From positions 186,001-250,000 of the forward strand of contig JAOWBW010000147.1 in the NCBI GenBank assembly GCA_026119855.1: DNA of 64,000 bases, written 5' to 3'. This DNA comes from Campanula takesimana (Eukaryota; Streptophyta; Magnoliopsida; Asterales; Campanulaceae). Position 1 is the first letter of the stretch, and each line of letters opens with the position of its first letter. Both the position numbers and the translations under genes were made by a program. Shown piece by piece: positions 45,553 through 56,656 of the stretch. A model generated the notes under the pieces. The model searched no databases. It saw only the letters and a list, made by a program, of their open reading frames with translations, and had not been told where the DNA came from.

Positions 45553-48029
45553 TTAATGGTCTTCATTTGCTAAGCGTAGAACTTCTTGAGCTTGTCGAGG
45601 TTGACCTCCTTTGGCAATTGATCGCCATCCAAGTCTACGAGTCGGACTGCACCGCCACTTAGTATCTTTTTGACTACATAAAGGACCGATCCATCGAGGT
45701 CCCCATTTCCCAAGGGAATTCATGGCATTGTGAGGATGTTGTCTTAGGACTAAATCTCCCACTTTGATATTTCGAGGCTTCACCTTTTTGTTGAAAGCCT
45801 TTGCCATTCTTTGTTGATAAGCCCTTGTGCGTTCAAACGCTCTTAACCTCTTTTCGTCGAGTAGGGCTAGTTGCTCGTATCGGCTTTGCATCCAATCGAC
45901 CTCATTGACTTGGTTCTTGAGTAAGACCTGCATAGAAGGAACCTCGAGTTCGACTGGGAGTACGGCTTCAGAACCATAAACTAATGAGTATGGAGTTTCT
46001 CCCGTTGCTGATCGTATTGATGTGCGGTAGCCCCACAATGCTAGTGGTAATTTCTCGGGCCAATCCCGTCCCGTTGAAGCCATTTTTCGTATGATGACCT
46101 CGATTTTTTTATTTGCTATTTCGACCGATCCATTGGCTTGGGGACGGTAGGGGGATGACTTGTGCTTGGTAATTTTGTAGTTAACCAAAAGTGCATCCAT
46201 TTCTTTCTCGAAGTGAGAACCATTGTCGGAGATGATCTCATGAGGAATACCATATCGGCACATGATGTTGTTTTTCACGAATTCGGGCACTTTCTTGGCG
46301 TTGAGAACTCGGTAAGCTTGTGCCTCGACCCATTTCGCGAAGTAATCCACGGCCACTAGAATGAATGACTGTCCGTTGCTTCCCATAGGGTGGACTTTGC
46401 CGATGATATCTATGCCCGAACAAGAGAATGGCCAAGTGTGGTCATGTTGTACAGTTGTGAAGGTGGAGCATGTTGCAAATTGGCATGGAACTGCCACTTG
46501 GCGCATTTCTTGACTTTCTCGATGCAGTCTCTTTCCATTGTAGTCCAATAGTAACTAATACGGAGTATCTTCTTGGCTAACATAATCCCATTCATGTGGG
46601 GTCCACACTCTCCTTCATGGACTTTGTGCATGATTTCTTGAGCTTCGGTCTCATTTGCACATAAGAGATTGATCCCTTGATGATGTCTTTTGTAGACTCG
46701 GTTCCTAATCAATACATATCTGGCGGCTAGCTTTTGTAGTGCTATTCGAGTTTTCCCATTGCTGTTCTCGAGAAAGGTGCCGTTGTTGAGAAAGTTCATG
46801 GTGTCTGTGTACCACAGGGGGGTTGTCTTGGACTTCATTGATCTCAATGTTCATGATGTATGCCGGACTGGTCTATCTTGAAATTTTGAAGGGTTTCACC
46901 ATTTTTCCTTTGTGCATCTTAACCAGCGAGGCTATAGTAGCCAATGCATCGGCAAAGCAGTTCTTGTCTCTTGGAAAATAATTGAATGTGATGTCTTGAA
47001 ACTGTTCAACCAATTCCTCGAGGTGTTGACCATACCGTTGGAGAGTCGGGTCTTGGATTCACCATTTACCCAATGTCTGATTGATAAGGAGCAGGGAGTC
47101 ACCGAATACTTCTATTTCTGTGACATTTCTTTCTATCGCTGCTTCTAGCCCCGCTATACATGCCTCATATTCGGCAATATTATTGGTAGCTTCGAATTTA
47201 AGACGGATTGCTATTGGAGTATAGATGTCCTTGAAATCGGCGATTAACAAAATAAATGGCATTCTCCTTTGTGGAGTCTCGTTGCTCTTATGCTAGCATA
47301 ACCCCTAGGGCTTCATCATTCACTGTGAGGTAGAGCAAGAGAGGCTTCTCCTTGTGAGGTGGAACCAAGAGTGGAGGGCATGTCAAGTAATGCTTCACTT
47401 GGTCGAAAGCTTTTTGGCACGCGTCGGTCCATTCTAGAGCCACATTATTCTTGAGTAGCTTGAAGATTGGTTCACACATGGAAGTAAGCTGGTGCACAAA
47501 CCGACTGATGTACTGAAGTCTGCCCATGAAGCCTTTGATTTCTTTCTGTGTCTTGGGAGGAGGCATGTCAATGATTGCCTTGATTTTTGAGGGATCTGCT
47601 TCAATTCCCCTTTCAGTGACCATGTAGCCAAGAATCTTGCCTCGGATAACCCCAAAAGTGCACTTTACGGGATTGAGCCTCATTTTTTGATGTCGAAGCC
47701 TTTCAAAGAACTTGCGGAGGTCGATTAAATGTTGACCGTCAGTCCCCTTTAAATGGATGATCATGTCGTCGACGTAGACCTCGATCTCTTTGTGAATAAT
47801 GTTATGGAACAAGTCTGTCACGGCCCTTTAATAAGTAGCCCCAGCGTTCCTTAGTCCAAACGGCAAAAATGTGTAGCAAAAGGTGCCCCACGGTGTTGTG
47901 AAAGCGGTCTTGTGTTGATCCTCCTTGGCCATGAGAATCTGATTGTACCCAGCGAAACCATCCACAAACGAGCGGACCTCGTAGGCAGCAGTGGAGTCGA
48001 CTAGCATGTCAATGTTAGGTAGTGGAAAG
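45553..48029 (-). pseudogene. Tat pol fragment: RT, RNase H, integrase
   Basis: Read on the minus strand: RT from the middle of the domain with EVYVDDMIIH near 47770; TAA at 47830-47828 where copy 1 has Gln; RNase H, cut by a deletion of about 400 bp near 47245 that removes its C-terminus and the start of the second RNase H. The surviving second RNase H piece keeps NIAEYEACIAGLEAA, the part lost in copy 1. A TGA at 47061-47059 sits where copy 1 has Arg. The integrase N-terminus (HEGECGPHMNGIMLAKKI) and core (GIDIIGK, ISDNGSHFEKE, NGSVEIANK) follow, with a frame change near 46440-46540 and another near 45680. Confidence 0.9.
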
Positions 48030-49494
48030 TGTTGGGTATGCCCACATATATCTTAGTTTCAATGTAATAGGATTTATTAGATTTGATTGATCCATCACCT
48101 AAGTTTTATTTCATGGACTTTAGATCCACATGTAAGAAGTATTTATGCTTCATATTTTTAGGTTGTCCATTGTAATAGATTAGGCTTAGAAATAGGGCAA
48201 GAAGATCAAGATTCAAGAAAATCACTGAGTGACTACAAGCCATGCGCCATGCGCCTCCAAACGATGCGCCATGCGCCTTCAAGCCATGCGCCATGCGCCT
48301 CTAGGCCACGCGCCATGCGCCTCCTTGGTGCGCGCACATGAGTATGCACCTAGCATCATCTCATGCGCCCCATTGGCTCATGCGCCTCTCTAGCTCACGC
48401 GCCTCAACGAAGTGTGTTTAACACTCAGTGATTTAATGAAGATTCAAAGACTTGAAGAGAATTCAAACTACGCCAATGATTCAAACGATGTTTAAATAAC
48501 ACGTGTGCGCCCAAATTGAGGACACCTGTCCACAACGGTCACATTTGTGTTATGTGTCTAAAGGGCTATAAAAGGACACGTGCTCCACTCAATGAGCGAC
48601 ATCACATTTGTCCTTTGCTCAGAATCATCATGAATTTCCAACAGCTAGTTTTTGGGATTTCACTATAAATACCCCATAACTTCAACATTTTAAAGTTGCT
48701 GACTTTTGCTAAGAATTTCAAGAATTTCTCTCCCAAGCATTTTTTGAAGATTTGAAGATTGCCATTGTTATTTCCAGAATTCTCAAGAACATCTTCATAC
48801 CTTCATCCTTATCCCAGATCTTCAAGCTATAACACTTTAGTTTTCTTGTGCTCTCAATCTCAAAGATCTAAAGAGCCTTGATACTAAAATCACACACGCA
48901 CCTCTTTAAGTTTGATCACTTAGATCTTTCTTTAAGAGATACACCGGTTATTGTTTTGGATTTGTTCATTCATAGAATATTAGATCTTGAGTTAGTGCAT
49001 AAGCTCAAAAGTTGTAATTTGTAACACTCTCTCATTATATAGGATCTCCATTAGAAATCTAAGACTAACCATCTTGGTAGAGGACGTAGATCATTTTCCC
49101 AATCGAACCTCTCCAAATAGCGCGTACTTATTATCTTGCTATTTCCTTTCAAGTCATATCATATCTAACTATTTGATTGTTTATTCATTGTAGATTGATT
49201 GATTGAACTGTGTTGTATTTGTTATATCATTTGCCTTAGTTTCTTATTTCACCCACCTTGAGCCAAAAAACTTAGAGTGTGTGTGCGCCCCCTTTATCAT
49301 ACTTTGCGCCTATTTACATTACTAAATTCCGCTGTGCATTTCACTCACTCACATAGGCGCATATCATAACACTTATTTGATAAAGTGCGCATTTGCAATT
49401 GAGTTTATCAAGGGTACGAAAAGAATTTTAAAACAGCTATTCACACCCCCCCTCTAGCTATTTTTCATACCCTTGTTGCCCTTTGGGACCAACA
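48030..49494 (+). repeat. 5' LTR of SIRE-type element 48030-59209
   Basis: TGTTGGGTATG...GGGACCAACA, 1465 bp. TATA box tataaat at 48664-48670. Shares aggacgtagatc and other blocks with the LTR at 41530 but is clearly a different family. Confidence 0.95.
48238..48418 (+). repeat. ATGCGCC repeat cluster in the LTR
   Basis: Four near-tandem units of about 22 bp containing atgcgccatgcgcct, then scattered tcatgcgcc and cacgcgcct words. It lies in the LTR part upstream of the TATA box. Confidence 0.9.
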
Positions 49495-49496
49495 AG

Positions 49497-49508
49497 TGGT
49501 ATCAGAGC
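49497..49508 (+). other. Primer binding site, tRNA-Met
   Basis: TGGTATCAGAGC, two bases after the LTR end. Confidence 0.95.
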
Positions 49509-49567
49509 AAACACCTTTATAAAACACTTTTGTTTTTCAAGCCTAACAGCTTGGGTGCCGATTCTAA

Positions 49568-51987
49568 ATGGCAAACTCAAAACCTATGGCAACTGCAAAC
49601 TACACTCACGTTCCTGTCTTTGATGAAGATCATTTTGACGTGTGGAAATTCAGCATATTGACTCATCTCAACTCAATCGATGAAAGACTTCATGACACCG
49701 TGATTTATGGACCTTACATCCCTATGAAAGCGAATCCAAATCCGCGCACCAATGCTGTTCAACCAACCGTCAAGAAACCAAAGGAAGAATGGACTGAGGA
49801 AGAAACAAGAAGAGTTGCAAATGATGGCAAAGCTAGAAACATTCTCCTAAGCACTCTAAGCACGGCTATGAAACAACAAGTCATGCATTGTGCTACTGCT
49901 AATGAGCTATGGGACGCTATTGAAGAGCATATAGAAGGAGATATTGTTTATAAGGAGAACAAGAAATATGAAGTGCAAAAGAGATTCAACAATTTCTCTC
50001 AACTCCCTGGTGAAACCTTAAGACAAACTTATGAACGCTACTGTAAAATTATCAATCTATGCATTTCACTTGGCATGAAGTTTTCCAACAAAGATTTGAA
50101 TGTAAATTTCCTCCAAGCTTTTGGCTCAAGATATCTCCATAAATCTAGCGCTCTCGAAGACGCTGGAACTTTAAATGTATGGCCTTTAAGGAACCTTTAT
50201 GCAAATCTCAAAGTTTATGAGCTCAAACTTCAGCGAATTAGTGAAACTGAAGGAAAATCAAAATCCATAGCAATGGTGGCGCAAAGAGAAGAGGCGCATG
50301 TTTCTGCGCCTGCGCCTACTCATGATGTGAAAAGTTCCGATCCCAAAATTTCTACTTCTGAGCTATTGGACATGGACGATGAAGACTTCGCTTTATTTGT
50401 GAAGAGATTCCAGAAGTTCAGAAAATTCACCAAGCCCGGCTCAACCAGCAAATTTCAAGGATCTACCAGCAGAGCTCCTCCAAAGTTCACGAGGAACAGT
50501 GACTCAAAAAGAAAAGAAGACCTTGTTTGTTTTAATTGCAGGAAACCAGGACACTTTGCTTCAAGCTGCCCAACTCCAAAATTTGAATATATGCAGAAGA
50601 AGAGCAGCCATACTCCCAAGTTCACTCCTAAATTCACTCGTCACAAGGGAATGGTTGTGGAAGAAGAAGCACCAGCAAATGATCAGAACACTTGGATTGA
50701 AACAGAGTCAGATGAGAGCGATGAAGATTCCGATGATGGACTCATTTGTTTGGTGGCAAATGATGATGAAGTTGATACTTATGATTCTGATGATGACTTC
50801 TCCAAAGATGTTCCTGATATGAATGTCTTGAATAAACCTATCAAGAAATCTGCAGGTTTTCAAGAAGTGAAAAGGAAGAAAGGACCAACCATCAGCGAGC
50901 TCGTTGAACAAGGATTTCTCACTCCGGCTCAAAGCGATGGTGGATTGTTATTCTCACGATGTGACCTAAGTGCAAGGAACAAGTTGAGAAAAGGAGCTTA
51001 CATCAGACCTCAAGTTGAACCAACTGCTCCAATCTCCAAAATCAATGATGATGAAGTGATTGCTGAACAAAAAAAATTGTTCAAAAAGGCTGAAAAGGTA
51101 ATCAATAGATTTGATATTATGAAGGAAGCTTTAGCACTATCATGTGATGAAATTTCCCAGCTTAAGACCGAGAAATCTCTTCTTAAATCTGAACTCACCC
51201 TCCTTAAGGAGCAGATAAAGAGCATGACTCCTCTTACTGTTAAAAACACTTTTCTAACAGAACAAAACTCACTTCTTAAAGTTTAAAACGATGAATTGGT
51301 TGCTCAAATTACGATCTTAAAAAGATTACAAATGAGTGGTCCAATTCTCGTGTCACTATGGAGAATATATTTGAGGCCCAAAAAGTCAGTAGTGATAAAA
51401 GTGGCTTGGGATTCTCATCAACTAGTGACAACTTTAAATGTGATGTCTGTGCTGAAAGAGATAGTGAATTTACTAACCAGCAAACTTTTGAAATTCCCAA
51501 GGAAAAACATTCTAATTCAATGGGTAAAGGACAGGAAAAAGTCAAGAGACAAACATTCCATTATGTCTACCCAACGAAGCAATTTGGGAAAGATAATGGG
51601 AAAGATATAGCTACAGATGAATCATCCTCTAGCAAAATCCCTCTTGAAACAAAGAGCGCTCCTTCTCCGAGTGCTCATTATGCGCCTAGGAGCCACGCGC
51701 CTCATCGCCGTGTGCCTCCTAGCCCTATGCGCCCTCCTAGATCAAGCGCTCTAAAATTTCAAAAGAAGGATTTTGTTAAGGCTAGTCCATCTGACCCAAA
51801 GAAGAATGCAATCCCAAAGAAAAGTAAAGAGTTTGTGAAAACTCATGTGATTGGTGGCTTTCATCATTGTTCCATTTGTGATTGTTCTGGACACAAGGCC
51901 ATGGAATGCCTTTTGCGATTCACTCCCAATGCCAAAGGACGTAAAAACCCTAAGGTCAAGAAAGAGTGGGTTGTCAAAAGTTGCTAA
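49568..51987 (+). pseudogene. SIRE-type gag, one stop and one frameshift
   Basis: ATG at 49568 starts MANSKPMATANYTHVPVF, a full N-terminus. UBN2-like capsid region (ELWDAIEEHIEGD, RFNNFSQLPGETL), zinc knuckle CFNCRKPGHFASSC near 50530-50570, acidic region ESDESDEDSDDG, coiled-coil-like LKTEKSLLKSELTLLKEQ. TAA at 51284-51286 stands where the 34254 copy has Lys, and a 1-nt loss follows near 51308. The last part (51358-51987) holds an Ala-Pro-rich spacer encoded by gcgcct words and the second Cys/His motif HHCSICDCSGHKAMEC. Confidence 0.9.
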
Positions 51988-52024
51988 CCCTAGGACCCAA
52001 AAGGAATAAAGGGGACCTGCTTAA

Positions 52025-55000
52025 ATGTCTATATTTCAGGTTCTTTGTTTCATGGCTGGATCTTCAAAAGCTAGAAATTATGAATGGATTCTCGATAGTG
52101 GGTGTTCAAGACACATGACTGGAGATGAATCCTTATTAGAAGATGTCCATGAAGAAAGAGGTCCCTCAGTAACATTTGGTGATAATAACAAAGGTCAAGT
52201 TGCATATGGAAAGCTCAAGAAAGACAAAGTGTGCATTGAAAGAGTCTCTCTCGTCGAAGGGCTCAAGCACAATTTATTATCCATATCTCAATTCTGCGAC
52301 AAAGGATTAGAATGCCATTTCACCTCAACTCAATGTCTTATCAAGAATGGCAAAACTGGAGCTACAATACTAACGGGATATCGTAAGACAAATATTTACA
52401 TTATTGATTTCCATAGTATGAACTCTAGTACTAATCTTTGTTTTGTAGCTAAAAGTGTGAGCGAAAATAGTTGGCTGTGGCACAAGCGCTTAAGTCACTT
52501 GAACTTCAAATATCTATCTAAACTCAGCAGGAATAACCTAGTTAAAGGACTTCCCAAGGTTGCTGATCATCATGACAAGAAGTGCGACGCATGTCAACTT
52601 GGAAAACAACCGAAGAAATCTTTCTCCAGCAAGACCAATCCTTCAACTTCTAGATGTTTGCAACTGCTCCACATTGATCTATTTGGACCAGTCACCACTG
52701 CAAGTATTCGAAAGAACAAGTATACTCTAGTTGTGGTGGATAATTATTCAAGATACACATGGGTGGAAATGATGATCTCAAAAGATGATTGTTACGACAT
52801 TTTGACCACCTTATTCAGACTGCTCCAAACCCAAAAAGAAGATGACATCGTTAGTGTTCGATCCGACAATGGAACAGAATTCAAGAACAACGGTGTTGCT
52901 CGATATTGCAACGATCATGGGATAGTTCACAACTTCTCAACCGCTGGAGTTCCTCAACAAAATGGGGTTGTGGAAAGAAAGAATAGAACGTTGATTGAAG
53001 CGGGAAAGACGATGATAGCTGAAGCGAAATTGCCTAAGTACTTTTGGGAAGAAGCTATCAACACAGCATGTTTTACTCAAAATCGTTCCCTCATCAACTA
53101 ACTTCATAACAAGACTCCGTATGAACTTTGGCGTGTTAGAACTCCCAACATTGCATTCTTCAAGATCTTTGGTTGCAAATTTTATATCATCTACAACGGA
53201 AACGAACATAGAGGTAAATTCGATGCCAAAGCCGACGAAGGTATTTTTGTTGGGTATTCCAAACATTCTAAAGCTTTTCGCGTTTTTAATAGGACTACAT
53301 TAGTGATAGTTGAATCTGTACATGTTACATTCGATGAACATTCTCTCCTTGAGCCACATTTGGCTCCAAATGTTGCTGATGATTCTGTTGAGCTTAATGA
53401 TACAGGTGCTCCTATTTATGTTGCGCCTACTCAAAATCAGAATCTATCAACTCAAGGAAATCCATCCACATCAGTTGCGCCTATCTCCTCATATGGCGTG
53501 CCAAATGGATCATCAGCTGCGCCTCACTCACATGTTGCGCCTCTTAATTCCTCTCATGCCCCTATATCTACAGTTGCATCTGGTGTAAATCCAAGTTTCA
53601 ACTCTACACCAATTGAACCCCCAAATTTTGATGATTTAGAATCTGGTGAAGATGTACCAATTGAAGACCTTCAAGTTACTACGACTCAACCTAACTTACC
53701 TCCTAAAATTCGTGAAGTTAGAGGTCACCCAATCAATAATATCATTGGTGATCTAAACGTTGGTGTTCGTACAAGGAGAGCTACAAACTTTGATGCTTAC
53801 ACTGCATTCATCTCTCAAATTGAACCGAAGAAGGCTGATGAAGCGCTCCAAGATCCTAATTGGGTTGTTGCAATGCAAGAAGAACTCAATTAATTTGAAC
53901 GATGTAAGGTTTGGACTCTTGTTCCAAGACCAAATGATCAAGGAGTGATTGGTATGAAATGGGTGTTCAGAAACAAGATGGATGAGAATGGAACCATCAC
54001 GAGAAACAAAGCAAGATTGGTTGCACAAGGCTATAGGCAAGAAGAAGGAATTGATTACGATGAAACTTTCGCGCCCGTGGCAAGACTTGAAGCTATCAGA
54101 TTATTTCTAGCTTACGCTGCTCACAAGGACTTCAAGCTATATCAAATGGATGTGAAGAGCGCGTTTCTAAATGGTGAACTCCAAGAACAAGTCTATGTTG
54201 CTCAACCACCTGGGTTTGAAGATTCACAATTTCCAAATCATGTGTACAAACTCCAGATAGCTTTGTATGGACTCAAGCAAGCACCAAGAGCATGGTACGA
54301 TACACTATCCAAGTTTCTCATTGAAAAAGGCTTCACTCGCGGTAAAATCAATTCAACTCTTTTCATTACCAAACATAATGGTCATACATTACTTGTTCAA
54401 ATATATGTTGATGATATTATATTTGGTTCTACTAATGAATTGTTGTGCAAGCACTTTGACAAATGAAGAGCAAGTTTGAAATGAGCATGATGGGAGAACT
54501 CACATTCTTCCTCGGGCTTCAAATCAAGCAAATGAGTGAAGGCATATTCATCAATCACGCCAAATATACAAAGGACTTAATCAAGAAATTTGGACTTGAG
54601 AACGCCAAAGCATATGATACTCCAATGGCCACCGGCAACAAACTCGACAAAGATTTAAAAGGTAAACGTGTTGATCAAATGCTCTATCGAGGTATGATTG
54701 GCTCGCTCCTTTATCTTACTGCTAGTAGGCCCGATATTATGTTTAGTGTTTGTGTTTGCGCTCGTTATCAATCTGACCCTAGAGAAGCGAACTTAATTGC
54801 TGTGAAACGTATTATAAGATATCTATCCGGTACTGTTAACCTTGGACTTTGGTACACCAAAGATTCAAATTTTAAACTTGTAGGTTATTCAGATGCGGAT
54901 TATGCAGCGTGCACAATTGATAGGAAAATCACAAGTGGCACTTGTCATTTCCTTGGATATCGACTTGTGTCATGGGCGAGTAAGAAACAAGCTTCAGTAT

Positions 55001-55344
55001 CTGTCTCAACAACCGAAGCTGAATATATCACTGCGGGAAGTTGTTGCTGTCAAATACTATGGATGAAGCAGCAATTGGTGGACTATGATATCATCGAAGA
55101 AAATTGTCCCATCTACTGCGACAACACTTCAACAATTGCGGTTTCTGAAAATCCTGTCATGCACTCAAAGACCAAACACATCGACATCAAATATCACTTC
55201 CTTAAAGACCACGTGGAGAAAGGCAATATTCATTTGGAACACGTGGGAACCGACTATTAAATCGCCGACATTCTAACGAAAGCACTCAACGCAAAACTGT
55301 TCATCTTTTTGAGAGGTGAAATGGGTATGCTTGAACTCAACTAA
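52025..55344 (+). pseudogene. SIRE-type pol, four lesions
   Basis: Protease WILDSGCSRHMTGD near 52086; integrase with HLNFKYLSK, CDACQLGK, HIDLFGP (first Asp), SDNGTEFKNN near 52864, QQNGVVERKN (Glu). In-frame stops at 53099-53101 and 53891-53893 (Gln in the 34216 element). A hinge with gcgcct-encoded Ala-Pro repeats is at 53400-53560. RT with YVDDIIFGS near 54406-54432; a 4-nt loss near 54463 shifts the frame. RNase H shows GYSDADYAAC, STTEAEYI and YCDNTSTI, then a TAA at 55258-55260 before the natural end at 55344. Domains are complete in order but cannot be translated as one chain. Confidence 0.92.
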
Positions 55345-56200
55345 AATTAAATACAGTTTTGTCAATACTAATGATTTTATGTTTTGTTGAGTTATATAAG
55401 TATACTAGGTATTAAAAAGAATAGATCAATTTCAAAGTTTCAAGGAAACTCTATGCGCGCCCAACTCACATTCTCATGCGCGCCTGACACTCCATGCGCC
55501 CCAAAATCTGTGCGCACCATACACCCCTGCGCGCCCCTCATTCTGCGTGCCCAACATCAATGCAAGTCTCTCTCTCTTTTTGCGCACCTAGATGAGTACT
55601 GCGTCTATCATACTCTGCGCGCCCCCAATCAATCTAGCGCGCTATAAATGCAAATTCACATGCACATTTATTGCAAACGGGTATTCAATGCTTCAAATTT
55701 ATTATTTCAATGATTGAGCGCATTAAAATTTCACAAGTACCAGGTACGTTTATTCTATTCATTTATTATAGGAATTTCTGTCTTTTGACATTCCATAGTT
55801 GTTCAAGGGTACTTGTGCAATTAAATTTTTCCCTCGTTTTACGTTTCTCGAAAAATTTGATTTTCTGGGGATTTATTTCTTGCATCCCAAACTTACACCA
55901 AAACAGATGTTTTTGGGGTTTGTGCAAAAATTAGTCAAAATTGCTCATACATTTATAGGAAAAGTGGAGCAATTTTTCTTATACCCAAAATGTCACATCT
56001 TGACATCTTTGTGTCATTCAGCATTTAATGCCTTTCAACTCACCACTACTCACCATAAATGCACCGTCCTTTTTTTTGGTCATGATGAGCCGTATTTTTT
56101 TCCCTTCATAAATGCACATCCTTTCAACTTCCCATCTTTTTTTAGAAATTTTTTTTTTAACCTTTTATTTCCTTATCTGTGCAATATTTTTAACCTAACC
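55345..56200 (+). other. Non-coding region after pol, upstream of the extra gene
   Basis: 855 bp with no supported ORF. Its first part (55450-55645) is dense in tgcgcgcc/tgcgccc words; the rest is AT-rich and grades into a promoter-like stretch. Confidence 0.6.
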
Positions 56201-56315
56201 CTATATATAATCAACCTATCCTTTCCTATTCCTTTTTCATCATCACTTACTCTCTCCCTCTCTCTATCCTACCAACACTCTCTCTCTCATCTCACTCTCT
56301 CTCCCGTCTCTCTCT

Positions 56316-56350
<35 letters not shown>

Positions 56351-56365
56351 TTCTCTCTTTCTCCA
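56201..56365 (+). promoter_or_regulatory. Putative promoter and CT-rich leader of the extra gene
   Basis: ctatatataatc at 56201-56212 is a good plant TATA box. From about 56235 an almost pure pyrimidine (ctctct) tract of 120 bp follows, typical of plant core promoters and leaders. It sits 450 bp before the candidate ATG at 56657; 260 bp of that distance is the MITE insertion. No transcript is available to prove it. Confidence 0.55.
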
Positions 56366-56371
56366 TATATA

Positions 56372-56631
56372 CTCCCTCCGTCCCAGCTCACTTGAGACTT
56401 TATGACCAAAATTGGTCAACTTAAGGTCGGTTTGACCAACACTTTATAGAAATATTTATGTTCCAAAAAAAATTCAAAAAATTGTTATTGAGAGGATTTT
56501 TAATGGTGATCATTTTACATTTTTTTTTATTTTTTTTCGGATCATAAATATTTCTATAAAGTGTTGGTCAAACCGACCTTAAGTTGACTAATTTTGGTCA
56601 AAAAGTCTCAAGTGAGCTGGGACGGAGGGAG
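56372..56631. mobile_element. Stowaway-like MITE with arms about 100 bp long
   Basis: TA duplication at 56370-56371 and 56632-56633; termini CTCCCTCCGTCCCAGCTCAC and the matching complement. The inverted match continues with few differences through gtcaacttaaggtcggtttg and tttatagaaatatttatg, leaving only about 60 bp of central loop. It is inserted 25 bp upstream of the candidate ATG of the extra gene. Confidence 0.95.
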
Positions 56632-56656
56632 TATATTTTTTTTTAAAATCTCATAT

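Larger units (their letters stand above)
42781..48029 (-). mobile_element. Fragment of a second Tat element, minus strand
   Basis: On the minus strand it runs from the middle of RT (48029) through RNase H and integrase to the antisense ORF and the 3' tandem array, collinear with 26637-32620 of Tat element 1. Both LTRs, PBS, gag and protease are missing. The left border lies in the tandem array against a Copia LTR. The right border is the first base of another Copia LTR, which cuts the RT gene. Confidence 0.92.

Noticed and set aside
55384..56395. Several open frames between pol and the extra gene
   Set aside because: They are low-complexity frames over T-rich and CT-repeat DNA; better read as promoter and leader.
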